Source of the DNA: Synchiropus splendidus
Taxonomy: Eukaryota > Chordata > Actinopteri > Syngnathiformes > Callionymidae
Direction: 5' to 3'
Assembly: GCF_027744825.2 (NCBI RefSeq)
Contig: NC_071351.1
Coordinates: forward strand, 13,591,001 to 13,655,000
DNA: 64,000 nt
The notes below the pieces were generated by a model that ran no database searches, was not told where the DNA came from, and worked only from the letters and a program-made list of their open reading frames with translations. Position 1 is the first letter of the stretch; the number at the start of each line of letters is the position of its first letter. Both the position numbers and the translations under genes were made by a program. Of the stretch, positions 21,201-36,200 are shown piece after piece.

Positions 21201-24200
21201 CTGAGAGTGATGGGCTGCGTTTGAAGGGTGACGTACCTCTCCCCAGGGTGTTCTCTTTCTTGTCTTGCATGCTCATGGCCAGCGATGCCCCCTCCGGGAT
21301 CTGGGAAAGACAGAGGAGGTTAGAGGGTCAAAGGTGAGCTGGGGTGCACCGGTGCAGCATCATTAGACGTGCCCTCAAGGGGACCCCGGTGCTGAGTGGT
21401 GTGTGTATATACGTGTGTGTGTGAGTGTGTCGGTGAGTCTGCGGGAGGCTGGCTGGGCTCATTAAAGTCAACCTGTGGTGAAATGGATTGAGCAGCTTTG
21501 CCGATGAACCCAGACTGCTAGTACAAGCCGCGGCTGGCTGCTTTCACAGCTCCGTCCCCGAGGCCCAGCCAAAACTAAACAGAGCACTTAGCAAGTCCGG
21601 GTCAGAGGTGAGGGGTCAACAAGGGACTGTTTATGAAAGTGTGAATGAACTTAAGAGATTAAACAAACACTCCATCAACTCTGGTCACAGCAAACATGTA
21701 GCGGCAGGCTTTGAAGCTCCCCGCTCGGAGGCAGGGAAGCTAATCCCGACAACACCCGGCGTCATCTGCTATGATGTCATCGGCAAATGAAAAAGGAAGT
21801 GAAGCACAAAGAAAGCACTTCAGTGGGATAAAAGTTGCCACACCAACTTCATTTCTCAACAATTCTGCTGCGGCAGCAGTTCAAATCCGACCTCCTGACA
21901 ACCGCTCGGATTAGCACGCGCTAATGTACATCGGCCCTAAGAATCACGAGGTGGTTGACTGGCGGTTTCAGTCTGACGCTTCGCAAACATCACCACGTTT
22001 CCATTTTGCTGGGGAAAATCCAATTTTGCAGAAGTTTGTTTACCCTGCTATCTCCTCGTTTCAGGTTTTTGTTCTGAGTGAAATTGAATTAGATTACGGG
22101 GTGACGGAGATAAAATATGAATGGAGGTTATTCTCATCAATTTCTTAACAATGACCCATTTCTTGCGCTTAAGCAGGTTTTCTGACAGATTAGACGGCTG
22201 GACTGAAATCCTGAGTAATGGAGTTCGGAGACAATCGCCATCGACTTTTTCTTGCTATTGACAGTCCCTTTATTCCTCCTATCTCTCGGATGAAAAAGTA
22301 CTCCTCTGTTTCCACAGCTAATACTTCTATGAAACACATTTTGTGTTTATTATAAGTAATCTAAGGGTTTTTTTTTCCACAATATTAACTGTTGTTTTTG
22401 GTGAAATACAAACCCCATGATGCAGTAAATGCTCCGTACATTAGCCATCACCAGGTTGTCACCTCAGTGTCATTCAGAGCGAGAGAAACACACCTGGTAA
22501 TGAAAGACCGTGTTGAGCTTCTTGCGTCCGTCTTCCATCAAGGAGGAGTTGTCCAGATCCTGCAGGAGCCTGCTGTTGCTGCCCGAGTCGAACCACTCTG
22601 CAGAATGGAGAGAATTAGACGGTAAAATCTCCGCGTGGCGGCGGCAGCGGCGGGAGGGGGTCAGCTCGCTTTTGTCACCAACATTCTTGGATCATGAATC
22701 AAATCAGCTCTGCAGGCTGTTCAGCTTCTGAAAGCAATAAGTCTTCCTGATTATGACCGTACACTCTTCTCAATGCATCCTGTCGTTTATTATATTGCAC
22801 CCGCAGGTTAGTTGGGCATCATGAGATGAATTGACCTTTTTGCGAGGGAGATTACTTTATCTCACTGTGGTGGCGGGCGGGAAATAAAGGGTGGAAATGT
22901 GTTCTTACCAAGGTCTACATCCTCTGCTCTGGGCCACTGGGAGAAGGGCAAGTTTTTATAAAAGGCCTCGATGATCTTCTCCTTCACCTGGCAGATGGTG
23001 TCTGTGTTCATAACCCTGACGGATAGCGAGTCCATGCCGCAGCCCTGGAAGGACACGTTGATGTTCTGCACAAACAAACAGACAGGAGGACGGTTAAGGA
23101 GACTGATTTATTGGATCAGGTTTGCTTCCACGCCGACCTGTGGCTTTGCCTCCACGTTCTCTCTGAGGAGCCACTCCTCATTGAGAGTGTAGCGGGCCTT
23201 CCCTGTGATGGCGTCGATGGAGCCCTTGTTGATCTGCTGCTTGATCGCACACAGCAGCAGGAAGAAGGGCTCGCCCACTGTTTCCTGAGGTGGCGGAAAA
23301 GCAGCACAGTCAACGGCTGAAAACCCTCCGCGCTCCGCCACAGACGCTCACCTTGAGGTAGCTGTACATGCAGATGGACATCCAGTTCGTGAGCATCTTC
23401 TCCACCACGGACTCGGTGCGACGCAGCATCAGCTTGGGGTTTTTGGAGGCCGACGCGTCAATCAGGTCCACCAGGAGATCCTTCATGATGCTGGTGTAGT
23501 ACTCAAGTTTACCATGGAGGGCGATGGTGAGCAGAGACGCCAGGCTGCATCTGAATTTACAGTAAAAATAACAGTCAAGGGTGAGGTCTTCTCAGCAGCA
23601 CCTGTGACAGCAGAACCGCGAGAGCTGATCTAGACAGCTTGTGGCCAAAAGAGCGGCGGGGATTTCCCGGACCCTGAAGTCCAGCAGAACCCGGGGACAC
23701 AAAGTGAACGCTAAGCTGGGACAGTGATGTGGTCTTCCCTCTGGAATTTTTCAGTGATTATCCACAATGACAGGCAGGTTTTAGGAGAGCAAAACAACTG
23801 CAGGGCAGGATGACGAAAGCACTTGAGGAAGTTGAGATTATCCTGGTGGTGGAACATATTACCTGTCTCGCACGGCGAAGTCTTTCTGCTGCTCCATGGC
23901 GTGAACAAACGTGACGAGGAAGTGCTTGTTATTGAGCAGTGTGGAGAACAGGGTGATGCCCTCCTCCACGTTAGGTCTGGTGGTGTTGTTGGCCTGGCGG
24001 CAGACAGACAATTATTTCACCACATGATCTCACCTCCGCCGCATCACACACCTGCCGCTCCCTCTGTGATCCATCTCCCCACCCCTTGTCTCCGGGGGCC
24101 ATCTTTCTAACACGTTCTATCACAGCCCGAGTGGGATCCAATCCTTATCTGGTTGTATCAACGCCATCTTGGCGGCTGACTTTGTTCGATCGTCTCCAAA

Positions 24201-27200
24201 TGTGCCGAGTCGACTTAATGAGTGTGGCCTATCTGCGGGTGCGACTAAGCAGCGGTGTGATGAAGTCTTCCCTCTGGACTGCGGCCATATGGTGTGGTTC
24301 GCAGGCTGACAGAAGGAGAACAGGGGTGTCCATTAAGATAAATGCCCGCCTGCGAGATTTATTTGCTGTGACCTGGAAAACACTTCCTGGTTAGACGGTG
24401 TGGATCCCAGGCACTTCATCACTGCGAGACAGGCTCCCTCGGCAGGCGACCCAAAACTCCGACTGCAATCGTTACTTCCGCTCGCCCAGACGCGCGCATC
24501 CCATTCATGGAGTGAGAGTCTCACACACTATATCTCCCAGTCCCAGCTGGCCCCTTCATTACACACACAAACAAGCAGGGACGGAGTTCTATTAAAAGAC
24601 CACTGTGGAGTCCATGACACTGAGTCATCGGGCGGCCATCAACTTGGTGGACAGTCTGTTCCTTAAGAGCTTTCAAACACGACACCTATTGTTCAAACGG
24701 TGGAGCTCACTGACTCCAGTTCTCATGGCCTTCACCATCACTTATTCTGACCGGCCAGACGCAACTTTTCAGAACTTTAAAAGAGATTATTTATCAAACA
24801 TTGATAAGATTTTCCCATTTTGTCTAGCTTTAAAAAGTACAATGAATATTGACAGATCCACTTCAGTAAAGTTAGCCAGCAAATTGACACTGTTCACCAT
24901 CAGCAGCATCAGATGGTGTCTCTCCACGCTTTGTTGTTCTAAATTCATCAGCCCACGTTACATCTGATAGTCTGAGTATAGCATGAGAACTGAAATGGCA
25001 CCTCTAGCAGAGAGCCCAACTTCCTTGCGCTATGTTGAGGAAGTGTCTGAGACCCGGGGTTGAAGAGGTTCACAAGGGCTGGTGACTTCTGTAAAGGCCA
25101 GGAGTTGTGCTTCTTTCACAAGTTTCGTGGCCAAGTTGACAAGACAGAAGAGCCTCCTGCGTTCCCTTAACTATGCAGTTTTAGATTCACTCTGTTTGAG
25201 GATGATTCATACGTTCATTCGCTTTGATCCATCTCCGTCACCTCACATTGGATAATCCCAAAGTGAATTCAGGTTCTCCATATCCTCCTCACTCATGTCC
25301 AAGAGGTTAAAATGCTATCAGCTAAATGCCGACATAAAACCGGCAACAAAAAAAATCGATTTTCTGGAGCTATTTATGGGAAAAGTATGGAAGGAAACTC
25401 AGACACACTGACACACACGGCCTGCCTTTACTCTTCATCAACGGCTTCACTATAAACCTTAATAAGCCTCAGTGTGACCTACTTTCAGGACAAGGGAGGA
25501 AGAAAGGGCTCAGATCGAGGCGCTCCGGCAAAATCCGACATCGTAATGGCTTAACCCCTCACCTGCCAGTCCTGCAGCAGAGGATGGGTCTCCGGCAGAG
25601 CCCGAGGACCCAGCGCGTCGTTCTCGTAGACCGGCTGGACGAGACTGCGCTCGTAATCGGAGCACATCTGAAACAAGGACGCAGCAGCTCACAAACAGCA
25701 AGACAGAGGAAACAAAAACAGCTGCCCTTCAGACTTTGCATGCTAATATGTAAACTGGAACACATTTGCTCGGCGAGTCCTTGACGGAGCATGAAGAAGA
25801 GACACGAGTGTGACATGCAGCATCATGAGTCTTGGGAGGGATGATGCAGCCTCTCGTCATCCTGTGTCATTTCAGGCCTGTTGTCCATTCATTAAAAATT
25901 AAAGCAATTATCTGGAGAAACTCCACAACGTTAACGCTCTTTAGCAGCTGAGCAAGTCGCGAACTCGCATGTCTGTCCCGCCTCAGGTGTATTCATCCAG
26001 CTACGGGTCAAAATATGAAGCTAAACACGGAGAAATGCTACTTTGTTCTGTGTTCTCAAGTCATTTATCAACGCATTTCAACACAGCTGCTATTTTATTA
26101 GAGTAACATTCAGAATTTTGTCTTCATTGTTGAGCTTCTTGCAAATAGTTTATACGCCACCTTTCTCAATTTGAATGAGTTTGGTATATGACTGAATCAA
26201 ATGATGGACCCGTTCATATATTTAAACCACAAAATACTGTTGAATCAGTTTGAATATATCACAATGAATCACCATGTTGATATATTCAATATTCATTTTA
26301 TATAACCTGATTGAAACTAAAGCTCTTTTTATGTCTTGAAAATATTTGTATAAGAATTTTAATTTTATAATATTAAATTAAATTAAATATTTTTTTGATG
26401 TTGTAATTAATTAATCCTAATACTATTGTAAGTCCCACCACTAATTTATTTTATTTTATTTTTTCAACAAAACAGAACAGACTTGAGTGGTGTTCTTTTA
26501 AATCTAATGAACTCATGCAAGGATTTTCCCAGCCGTGTCATGATTTGTTGTTTTGACCGCTCACAAATTTGTTTCCCCTGATATTCACATGAAAGATCTT
26601 TGGCTCTTATTGTGCTTTTTTTTTTTCCAACTGAGTCCTTAGAAATTAATCTTAATTCAGAATGAGTGTCTCAGTCACAGATGATGACGCGGGTCAGTCG
26701 CTTCATCCTAAGAGAGCCAGCTTTGTTTCCCCTCTCCATGATGACGGGATGGTTCTGAACCACCTGAATAATGTTTTGAAGCTCTTTCATCGCTCCCCAC
26801 TCACTTCCTTGGCAGCTCAAAACAGTGTCCAGAGCTGCAGCGACACAACAGTGGTGTGTACTTGCACACACTGCGGGGGTGAGTAAGTGAAGGCTGTATT
26901 TTGGGAAATCAGGGGGAAAGTTTCCTGGTCTGGACGCCTGCTATTGTTCTGTCTCCTTGAACGACCATGCCTGTGGTTGGGAGACAAAGCCTGCTGAGTT
27001 GTGTCTTCTGTTCTGGTCGAAAAAACACCCAGACAGAGCCACAGTTTACCTTCAGGGTGGGTACCACAACAGAAAACTGCTTACCTATGGAGAACACATT
27101 AACTCTCCTCCAGGGAGGCAAACTGCCCTGCACGTCTCTCTCCTATGTTTAAAAGTTTCAAGGTGATTTTCATCCAGCAATTTACAGGTAGTGGAAAATT

Positions 27201-30200
27201 GAACACGTTGTGGAGAGGATGAATTCCCGAGCCGGAAAAATGGCACAATACATCTGCCGGCTTGAATCAGATAGCAGAGAAAAGTAATGTTTCTCACCTT
27301 GGGGAAGAATGTGCGCGTGACAAACTGTTTATACTCTAAAAAGGGGATGCCCTGGCTGCGATTCAGCTCCTTCGTCAGATCTGTCATGTCTGTCTGCAGC
27401 TCAGCAAAGCCTGGGAAGATAAAGAAACAAACCGAGAGGCCGGAAAATAAGGTCACACGTTCTGTTTTTAAAATCACATTAGGACTCCCTCAGACAGAAT
27501 CTATGTCTCGGCTAATGTTAAAAGCATTAAATGTACTTGTGGCTCGGCCTGTGGAAGAGATTTTCAATCAGACGTTCAGATCTAGTGTCATGTTTTTGCT
27601 CGACGGTTGAATAGACCAGCCTCGGGTTTTCTCATATTCCTGCCTCGCTGTCTCCGGCTTCTGCCAGCTTATGCGGTCCAGTGTGGCTCAAATGTTTAGC
27701 AAGCTCCAATCAGATCTGCCAAATCCACCCCATCCGAAACATATGTGGCGGCCGAGATTTAGTGTCGCTCAGCGTGTCCAGACAAACTGGAATGCTAATA
27801 TTGGACTTATTGTCAGCAGCGTGTTATGAGAGCGGATAATGTTGCCGCACTAATGACAGCGCGGGAGCCCTTTATGGAAACCCCTCGTCCTGTTGTGAGA
27901 TGAGAGGCGTTTTTGGGTTGCAATTTGGTTTGGGGTGCGAGTCACTCTGCAATCCAACCCCTGGTGAGACAAAAATGACGCTCCCGTTTCCATAATCTGG
28001 AATATTTAAAGTCCAAATCTTCCCTCGCTCCCCATTCCTCAGCTATTATCACTGCTTCCCCTGAACTTTTCCACAAATCTGTTCTCATCTTTTGACTAAA
28101 TAACCTCTCTCCTGCGCGCACACCGTCCTCCCTCGGACTCGCAACCCTGACTCCCGCTGCTATCTCTTTCTTCCCGTATCTGCCCCTCCTATCTCTACAC
28201 CATAAATCTGGGTGCTCAGATGTGGAGTGGCCTTCACACAGCTTTCCTCCGCACACACACAAACACACAGAAAGACCTTGCTCCTGTGGTGCAGACAAAG
28301 CAGAAGCGATGTGGCAAACTCCCTGTGTCTGAGTGTGACTGATCATTTGTCAGACACTGGCTTTTATGAGTCACGCTTACAAGACACAAATCCGTCAACA
28401 GTCGTATCAACCTTGCGATTCAGACTGATACCACTTGAATAAACGCGAAGTGCTCGATGTTTCCGTCCCCATCTGTTTCAGCTTCACCTCATCAGCACAT
28501 TTAAAAACAAATGAATGCAAAGATCTTGAAGCACCTTTGCGGATTTCCTCCCGGATCTGCGACTCCATCTCCTCCATTTGGACCAGAGTTTTCTGCCAAT
28601 AACGTTCCGCCCTTCGACTCTTTGTGCAGTAAACGACAAGTGCTGAGAAGACAAAAGTGTAGAATGAACGTGTGACTAAAGTCAGTCTGCATTGTTGTAC
28701 GAGCCAGGAACAAAATTTCCTGAAATCCAGCGACAAGATGGAAGGCAGGAAGCCGTTTGAAGATCAACACTTCACAAAGGACAGCGGAGAGTGATGGGAA
28801 CAGAGGGGTCTTTGTGCTACAGGCGCTCATGAGGGATGAGGCAAGTGAAACTATAAACCCCACATTCGTTTTATCTGCTCCACATCTGGAGCATCCATCC
28901 CTGTTGCCGACATCCATCATCGGCTGAAGGAAATGCATACACAACTCACCCACAGTGCACAGCAGCAGGAGGACACAGCACACCACAATGGACACCACAA
29001 TGGCCAGCTCGCTGCCACCGAGATGCACTTTGGCGATGGTGTGACGGAAATTCCCCACTTGGACCTGGAGGAGAAAATTACAGCCATAAAACACATTACA
29101 TTTTAGCAGCACAAATCACTTCAGTGATACTTCTGGTTGTATTGTCTGTACAAAAAAACATGTTGCATGAAATTTAATGTGGTAAAGTATGATAAAATTC
29201 ACAAGGAGAGATGTTAAAACAGTAATCTAACACACCATCTATTGTCTCTAAAATGTGTCTGTTTGTGTGTGTCCCTGTCCAGGGTGTCCCCTATGAGGAC
29301 CACCTGCTGGAGCAATGGATGACAGAATACACAGGAGGAGGGTTGCAAATAGGTTACAAAATGTGACGCTGTAATGAGAGAAGAATGATTTAAATTCCCA
29401 AAAGTTTGACACCAAAAATAAAATGGCAAATGCAACAGCAAGCAAAGTCAGAACACCATTGGAATTAAATAATCATTGTGAATAGCAAACTTTATTTGCT
29501 GTTTTATTAAATAGACTTTAAGGGGAAGTCATTTAGGGGGTGTTTTTTGTTTAACAGAGCAGTGAAAGTGTTTGAACACGAAGCTGCTTCTTTGTTCCAG
29601 CAGCAGTGTGGCTTCAACATTCGACTTAATAGTGATGATGGGAAATAAACATGGCTCCATGAGAATAAATAAGGCTGCTGTCGCGTTTGAAACAAGAGCC
29701 ACCATGAAACAGCTCTTTATGGGAAATAAGATATGTTCCTGTAAAAGCCATAAATCATGAGTATGAAATGTTTTCAAAGGTTCGCAAACCTAAAATAGAT
29801 GTTGCGGTTGAGCAGTTCTGACTTTCTCCAAACCTCGCCAGATGTTTTTTTGGTTATCAAAAACAATATCTTGAAGTGCTTTGTGTCGATGGGCTTCACC
29901 ATGTGGGCCTTTAAAGGCGCCGCTATTGGGTCAGAGAACTTTCTGGTAAGCAGAAAGTTGTCTCAAGATTTAGGCAGCAGTAAAGAGGATTAGAGAAGTC
30001 GGAGGAAAAGGAAATGAAGGGGGATGAAGTTCAGCATCTGTCCTGAAGTGACACAAACACTGGTTTTCTAAATAACAACTTTTTTATTTTTTTATTTTAG
30101 GCAGCCAAAAATATTCAGTCAAAGCATGCGTAAGGAAAGGGGACGGCTTTTGTGAGACAATATCTGGATTCCAAATGAGCTGTTTTGATCTGCACATGTG

Positions 30201-33200
30201 ATCATGAAAATGATCTCCAAGCCTGAAGAAGTAGTTCTGGTGTCTTGGGGTCTTGTTAGCAGGTGAGCCGACAATGGGATGCGAGACTGAACTGAGAATC
30301 AGCGCGGCAGGAATAGAGCGGAATTCTTAAACAGCCGCTTCATCTGCATAAATGAATTGGACACTGGCTCAGAATAGTCCAGGCATTTGGGCTGAGAGAG
30401 AGGACGTTGTAACGCCGCTGTAACAGTGTGTTTAGAGATTTTATGTCGCGAGTGAGGAATGGAAAGAAGTATTTTTGACTGCTAGTTTTATAGATTAGTA
30501 CTGCGACTTCAACATCAGCGTGAGGAGCCTGAACAAACACCAGCTGGTCGCCCCGCCGCGAGGAGATATCTGCTGACTGACAAAATCGCCTTGAATCAGA
30601 AGTGCTGACTGCATTTGTTGTGATGAAATCCAAAAATACACACGACGTACACGGGCAATTATTAATGTGGTACACAGACGTGTGAGGCTGCCGCGCATGG
30701 GCATCAATTATCGGGACACATGTGCAAACACGCAGGAGGAAAAATAGACGCTGCAGATTTTGAAAAATGGCTGCTCACGGAGTTCGCTTCAGACTAACCC
30801 AGATGTGACAAGAAAAGGACTCCTGGCTTCTGATTAGTCAGCAGGGTCTCCGTGGCCCCTCCTAACAGCCGCTCTTCTCCCCACACATTCTTCACGCGAG
30901 GAGATAAAACGCTTCCAATCCTCAGCCCAAATCCGACTAACACTGCTTTAACTCTCAAGTGGCCTCACGAAGCGTCCCTTCAACAGACCAGAGTTCTTCT
31001 GGAGACATCCAATGGAGGGGAAACTGCGATTGTTCCGTGTTCCTGTCTCGCCAAGGCTACAAAAACAATCATTCCAAACATCAATTTCAGCTTCTTTCCA
31101 GAGCCAAGCATGTAAAAATAGATCCGCCGCCCAAAGTAACTCGAAAAGCTATCAGCCAAATATGTATTTATTCAAATGCAGCGAGACAAAGGCAAATATA
31201 TGAGCGGGTGTTATTTATGCTCCTGTCGAACATGAACACAAATCATCCTGCTTGCTCAAGAGCGGGCAGGCAGCCCACCCATTAGTGTTATGACATTTCT
31301 TTTGACCCCTGGCCTGACTTAACGTCTACGCTTAATAGCCTGTGTTTATTCTCCTGCAAGACGGAGCGGGGGGCAAAGAGAACCCAACGAAAAGTGTATT
31401 TTCAAGCCAAAGAGATTTTAAATATAGATGACGCCCCTTTCAAAGAAAGGCTCGATCAGAAAAGACCGAAATGGAAAACAACAGATGGAAACCGTGGGAA
31501 GAGGAAACTTGGTGTCTTGTTTTATCGGGACGGCAAAAAGGCTGCGCCACATCTTGATGAAGGAGCTTTAATTGTGATGGGAGGGAGAGACAAAACAAGC
31601 AGAGTGGCCAGATAATGAGTGAATAAAGCGGGTGAGATCTGCCTGCCGATACTGTCAGTCATGACAGATGCGGCGGTGAAGGATTAGAGAGATAACGTGG
31701 GAAAGGTAAATGTGTCTTGTTTGACATGACGGTACAAAGTGACAGCGCAGCAACGGAATCATTACGAAAGAGCCATTCATGAAGGCCGGAATAATAATAG
31801 CAGAAGCCAGGATTTCTCACTTTAACTCATGCGACCTTGTGGGTTATATACTGCTTTATTTGGGTTTGATCATCGCCACTTCTGATGAAGGGATCCAATA
31901 GAAATCTTGAGTCAGAGTGGAGTGAAGTGGAGCTCATGGTTGGGCTGCGAGCATCTTCTAAAGGGACGCTAAAAGTTGTTTTTGTTTTACACCTCTGGGC
32001 CGTGAGGGCTGCGAGACACTCTACTTTAATGCATTTGCCATATCTGGCGGCAGTAGTGTATCATTGAATAAACTTGACAACTGCAAATTTATGATAGTTA
32101 CCTGCTATGGTGAAGTTCTTAAAAAGGAAAATGATCAAGAAAGTGATGGTTCCCCCAATAGTAAAAATTGTTCATGGGTGCTTTACTTGTTGAAGCAGTT
32201 TAGAATTATTTAGAAAAGTTTATGGCGATACTTTAATTTAGACTTGACTTATATTTTCTTTAGACTTTATTTAGAAAAAAACAAAATTAGTTAATTAATT
32301 AAAAAATATATACTGTATATTTATTTTATTTTGAATTTTATTCATGACATACAGTTTTTCCATTTTTCTCAACAGTTTGTATCAAATGTATTTTTTTTAT
32401 TTGATCAATATGACTTGCACTTCGTTCTGCTGCTGGTCGGTTTTGGTTCGTTTACATGTTAGTAGCTTAAGTATGGTTAATGAACACAAATAAATTCCAG
32501 AGTAATGAATCAGTTCTATTACTTGAATGGTTGTTCTCAAAGAGGTGGCCCTGAAATCAAAAATGTTAACAACCCCTGCACTAGATCTTCAGCTAAAACT
32601 CATTCTCCTGTCACAACAGTGCAGCAAAGAGAACTAACAATCCTTCCAGGAAGAAGCTCCGGTCGGCACTGAGCTTAAAGATTCTTCCAGATGTTTCAGG
32701 ACTGTTTTTCATTATCTAAATATAGACCTGCAAACGTAGCTTTAAATAAAAGAAAGGGACGTCGGTTATACCTATTTTAGAGAGCTCTAAATGTCGGAAC
32801 TTGTGTGGTGGATGGGGCCTTTTATATTTCAGCGGTGGGACAGATCTGCATACTTACGGTGACAGGCATTTCTCCATCACTAGAGCTGAGCAGGCCGCTA
32901 ATGGTGCAGTGGAATAACTGATCGTTGTGGAAGCTGATGTTGCATGGATGCGAGCCGATCATCACGGTGTATTCATCCGGGGTCAGTTCCAGACCGTTTG
33001 GTCCTTTCTGAAACGCAGAAACACAGCTGGTCAGACGCGGCGTGAAAAACGATGCGTCTATAATGACTCTCACACACACGCACAGGCGGGTCGCTCAGCC
33101 GTCACACAGAGGAAACCGGCAGAAAACTTATCCACTTTGGGTGAGAGTTCAGCCTAAACCAGCAAACATCTCAGCTGACATGGGCTTCTATAAACAAACC

Positions 33201-36200
33201 TTCCGTGGGTTCGGTCTGGCCCAAAATAGCCTTCACAGGGCTTCCGCCCGAGCCGGTCGGCCATTTTCATCCTGCCACCTCAGTGTTCATCCAGGACACG
33301 TCTGCCTCCGATAAATTCCGCCTTAATTAAAGAGCCACTCCACTGACTCTACTCTCGAAGATTAATTCACTTCGTCTTGGCAAAAACATTGCATAATGTC
33401 TCAATAATTTAACCCCGCTGATGTCATACTGTCACCATGATGTCATCACCAGGGACAGACCAATGTGTCACACCTTGAAGGATGTGTCAAGGATTGATTC
33501 ACTGAAGTCCGATCACACATGCAACTTGCTTGTGAGCGCAACATTACCAAGACTTGGATTTGAGGAGATTTTTCTCTTGAATTTCAAAGCACAATCCTGT
33601 GGATGATGTCATGGGATTGGCTCGGGATTACACGGGAACTGAGTGTAGAGCAAACAGATCCAATTCTAACCCCAAATGAGCTTAAAAGAAGGCTATAATT
33701 TCCCAGCAAACTTGAACTAGAGACATAAATCTGCTGCTAAAATATCATTCAACAGCGCTGTAAAAGTTTGTGTGGGATTCTAAATAAACATAGCAGAAGC
33801 TTAAAGAGTGGACACCAGTTGGTTACTCCTCCAGGAATTTATTCATCCGTTTATTTTTAGCTGACATTTAAAAACTTCCTCTAGTTAGCTCTGAGCGTCA
33901 ACCGATCATCTGACCGCATTCCTCTCATATCCCATCAGGCCGCTCTGTTTTAAATCCCATGATCTCCGCAATTAACTCCCAACAGTACAATATTGTGATT
34001 ACGGAGAGGGTTGGGGGTGAAAACAACTCTTACAGTAATGAAGAATGAAATTGCAATTTCCCTTCGACACGACACAGAGAGAGAGAGAGAGAGCGTGTTT
34101 ATCCCCAGTGCTGCTCTGAACACATCCTCAGGGCCGGTCCACTGTCTCTACTGCAGGATTCCACCTCCCTGCTCTGCGATAGGAAAAGCCTCCCACAAGT
34201 GAACACATTAGAAAGAGGATGAACCTTATTTAATATCTAAGAAAGCTTTCGCCACCTGCCTTTGAGATTATACTTAGGTAAATTCATTTTCATCGTAGAT
34301 TCTAGCTCTCTTTAACCCGACTTCCCCTTAAGGTTGAGCACAATTCAAACCCGGAAACAGGAGGACAGAGGGAAGTGGCGGAGACATGTCGAGGCAGCGA
34401 TTCCTACTGTGTCCTCAGCCTGACACGCACAACAGGAGGAGGCACCATGTTCCGAGTACGCTGTCTCTGTGCATTGTGTGTGTTGTGCGGCATCACAGTT
34501 GGCAGCCCTTTAGGGTGACGAATTCATGAAGACAGGTGCTGAGATCAGCCGGAGCACAGGAACATGGGACGACCCACTGACTTCCCCACTTGATCCTCCG
34601 ACTCTCGAGGACAGGGTTTGATGCTACTCTGCCAAACCGAGCCATGGCTGCCGCTCCCCGGTGGGAGCACACGGTTTAACAGCACCGTTTCATTTCCAAC
34701 CAAACAGCCTTCAGAAAACATCATCTGTGATTCTGAATCTGAGAGATTTGGGTTTGTAATGGCTTTGTGTTTGACTCCGCTCCAGCTATATTAAACCCCG
34801 ATGAGTCAATGTTCTGTAAGAGATGGTGCGGCGTCACAGGGATGAAGTCGTGTGGTGATCGGATATCAGTCTTAAAATTGCATTTTGTCTGGGTGAAAAC
34901 AAAAGTTTTTTTTTTTTATGTGACCGACTGCAATATAGCAAGCCCTTCACTCACATTGATGATGAGGGTCAGCTGCTCCCCAGGGTGATGTTTGATCATC
35001 TTCTCCTTATTGGCAGTGAAGAACTGAGGATCCTCCACGTATTCCAACTGGAAGTGATCCTTCTGAGTCTCCTCTTCCTCATCGTCCAGCTCATCATCAG
35101 CTGAGGCCGGGGAGTCTCCGGTGTAGAGGAGCCCGTTCAGGAAGAACTGCACAGTGGTGGGCTGGGACTGGGTCGATGGCAGTGACAGACAGGTGATGGT
35201 GGAGGGCGAGAGCACTGAGCAGGGCTGCTGTGAGGGCAAAACAGGAACATAAGCATCGTGATTTACACGTGTAAATTCAGCAGGACTCACCATCTTATCG
35301 ATTTCCAGCACTTGCATGGTGACACTCTGGACCAGGTCAAAGCCCTGACCCTCCACCGTGATGGTCCTCCCGCCACTGGAACAAACCAAAATCTGTTGAA
35401 GTGCTGACACTAGAGACACGACTGTTACGGAAGCAGCACCTGAGGTAACTTTTTTGTGGGTGGATGCGGCTGATGGTGGGATTCTTCTCGTAAACATAAG
35501 TGGTGCTGAGGTCGTCACTCTGGCAGGGGAGGCTTTCAAACTCCACGCAAACTGGCACTGACTCGATGTTGGTGTGCATCGCCGGAGGCATCATGCACTC
35601 GATGGCTTCATCGCTATGCCTGATCGAAAAAGGGGTCAAACGCCATTCACCTAGAGAGGGAAACTGAAAATCTGGAACTCACTGGGTGATGACGCATTCC
35701 AGCGATCGGTTGACCGAAACGCTGACCTGAGAACCGATACTCAGGTGTTCTCCGGTGATAGTGACTCTTGTTCCTCCAGCATGAGAACCCTTGCTGGGCT
35801 CCAGGGACAGCAGCTTCGGTACCTGCAAAAAATGACCAGTGTAAAGAGCTTTTCACTCCAGGCACCTTCACAACAGCCAGATATATTGACATGGGTGAGC
35901 TCAGGCGCTTTGACAGCTGCTGACTAAAGCAGCGAGGTGAAGGCACTTTCAAAGCATCTACATAAAACTGTGTGAGTCTTCAGGCTGCAGATCAATCAAC
36001 AAGCACAGAGATATCAGCGTTTCATCACCCACATGCCCACGGCGGAAGCCTCCCATCACCACTGACAGGATTCACTTCCCCAATATGCACAGACCCATTG
36101 TACAACTGTGGGTCGCGGCGGGTGTAAGGAGGCAGATGTTTCCGTCTCAAGGTTTGAGGAAGGAGATGCAGCAGAGACGCACATCCTGTCTCCACAACCA

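Larger units (their letters stand above)
23994..28534 (-). other. plxnd1 introns flanking exons 25563-25667 and 27298-27410
   Basis: The three introns 23994-25562, 25668-27297 and 27411-28534 show no extra exon. 26050-26640 is strongly AT-rich with many short inverted A/T runs. Confidence 0.5.

Noticed and set aside
34916..35539. 207-codon minus-strand frame as a single gene
   Set aside because: It reads through two introns of plxnd1. The true coding parts are the separate exons 34955-35227, 35291-35375 and 35440-35613.
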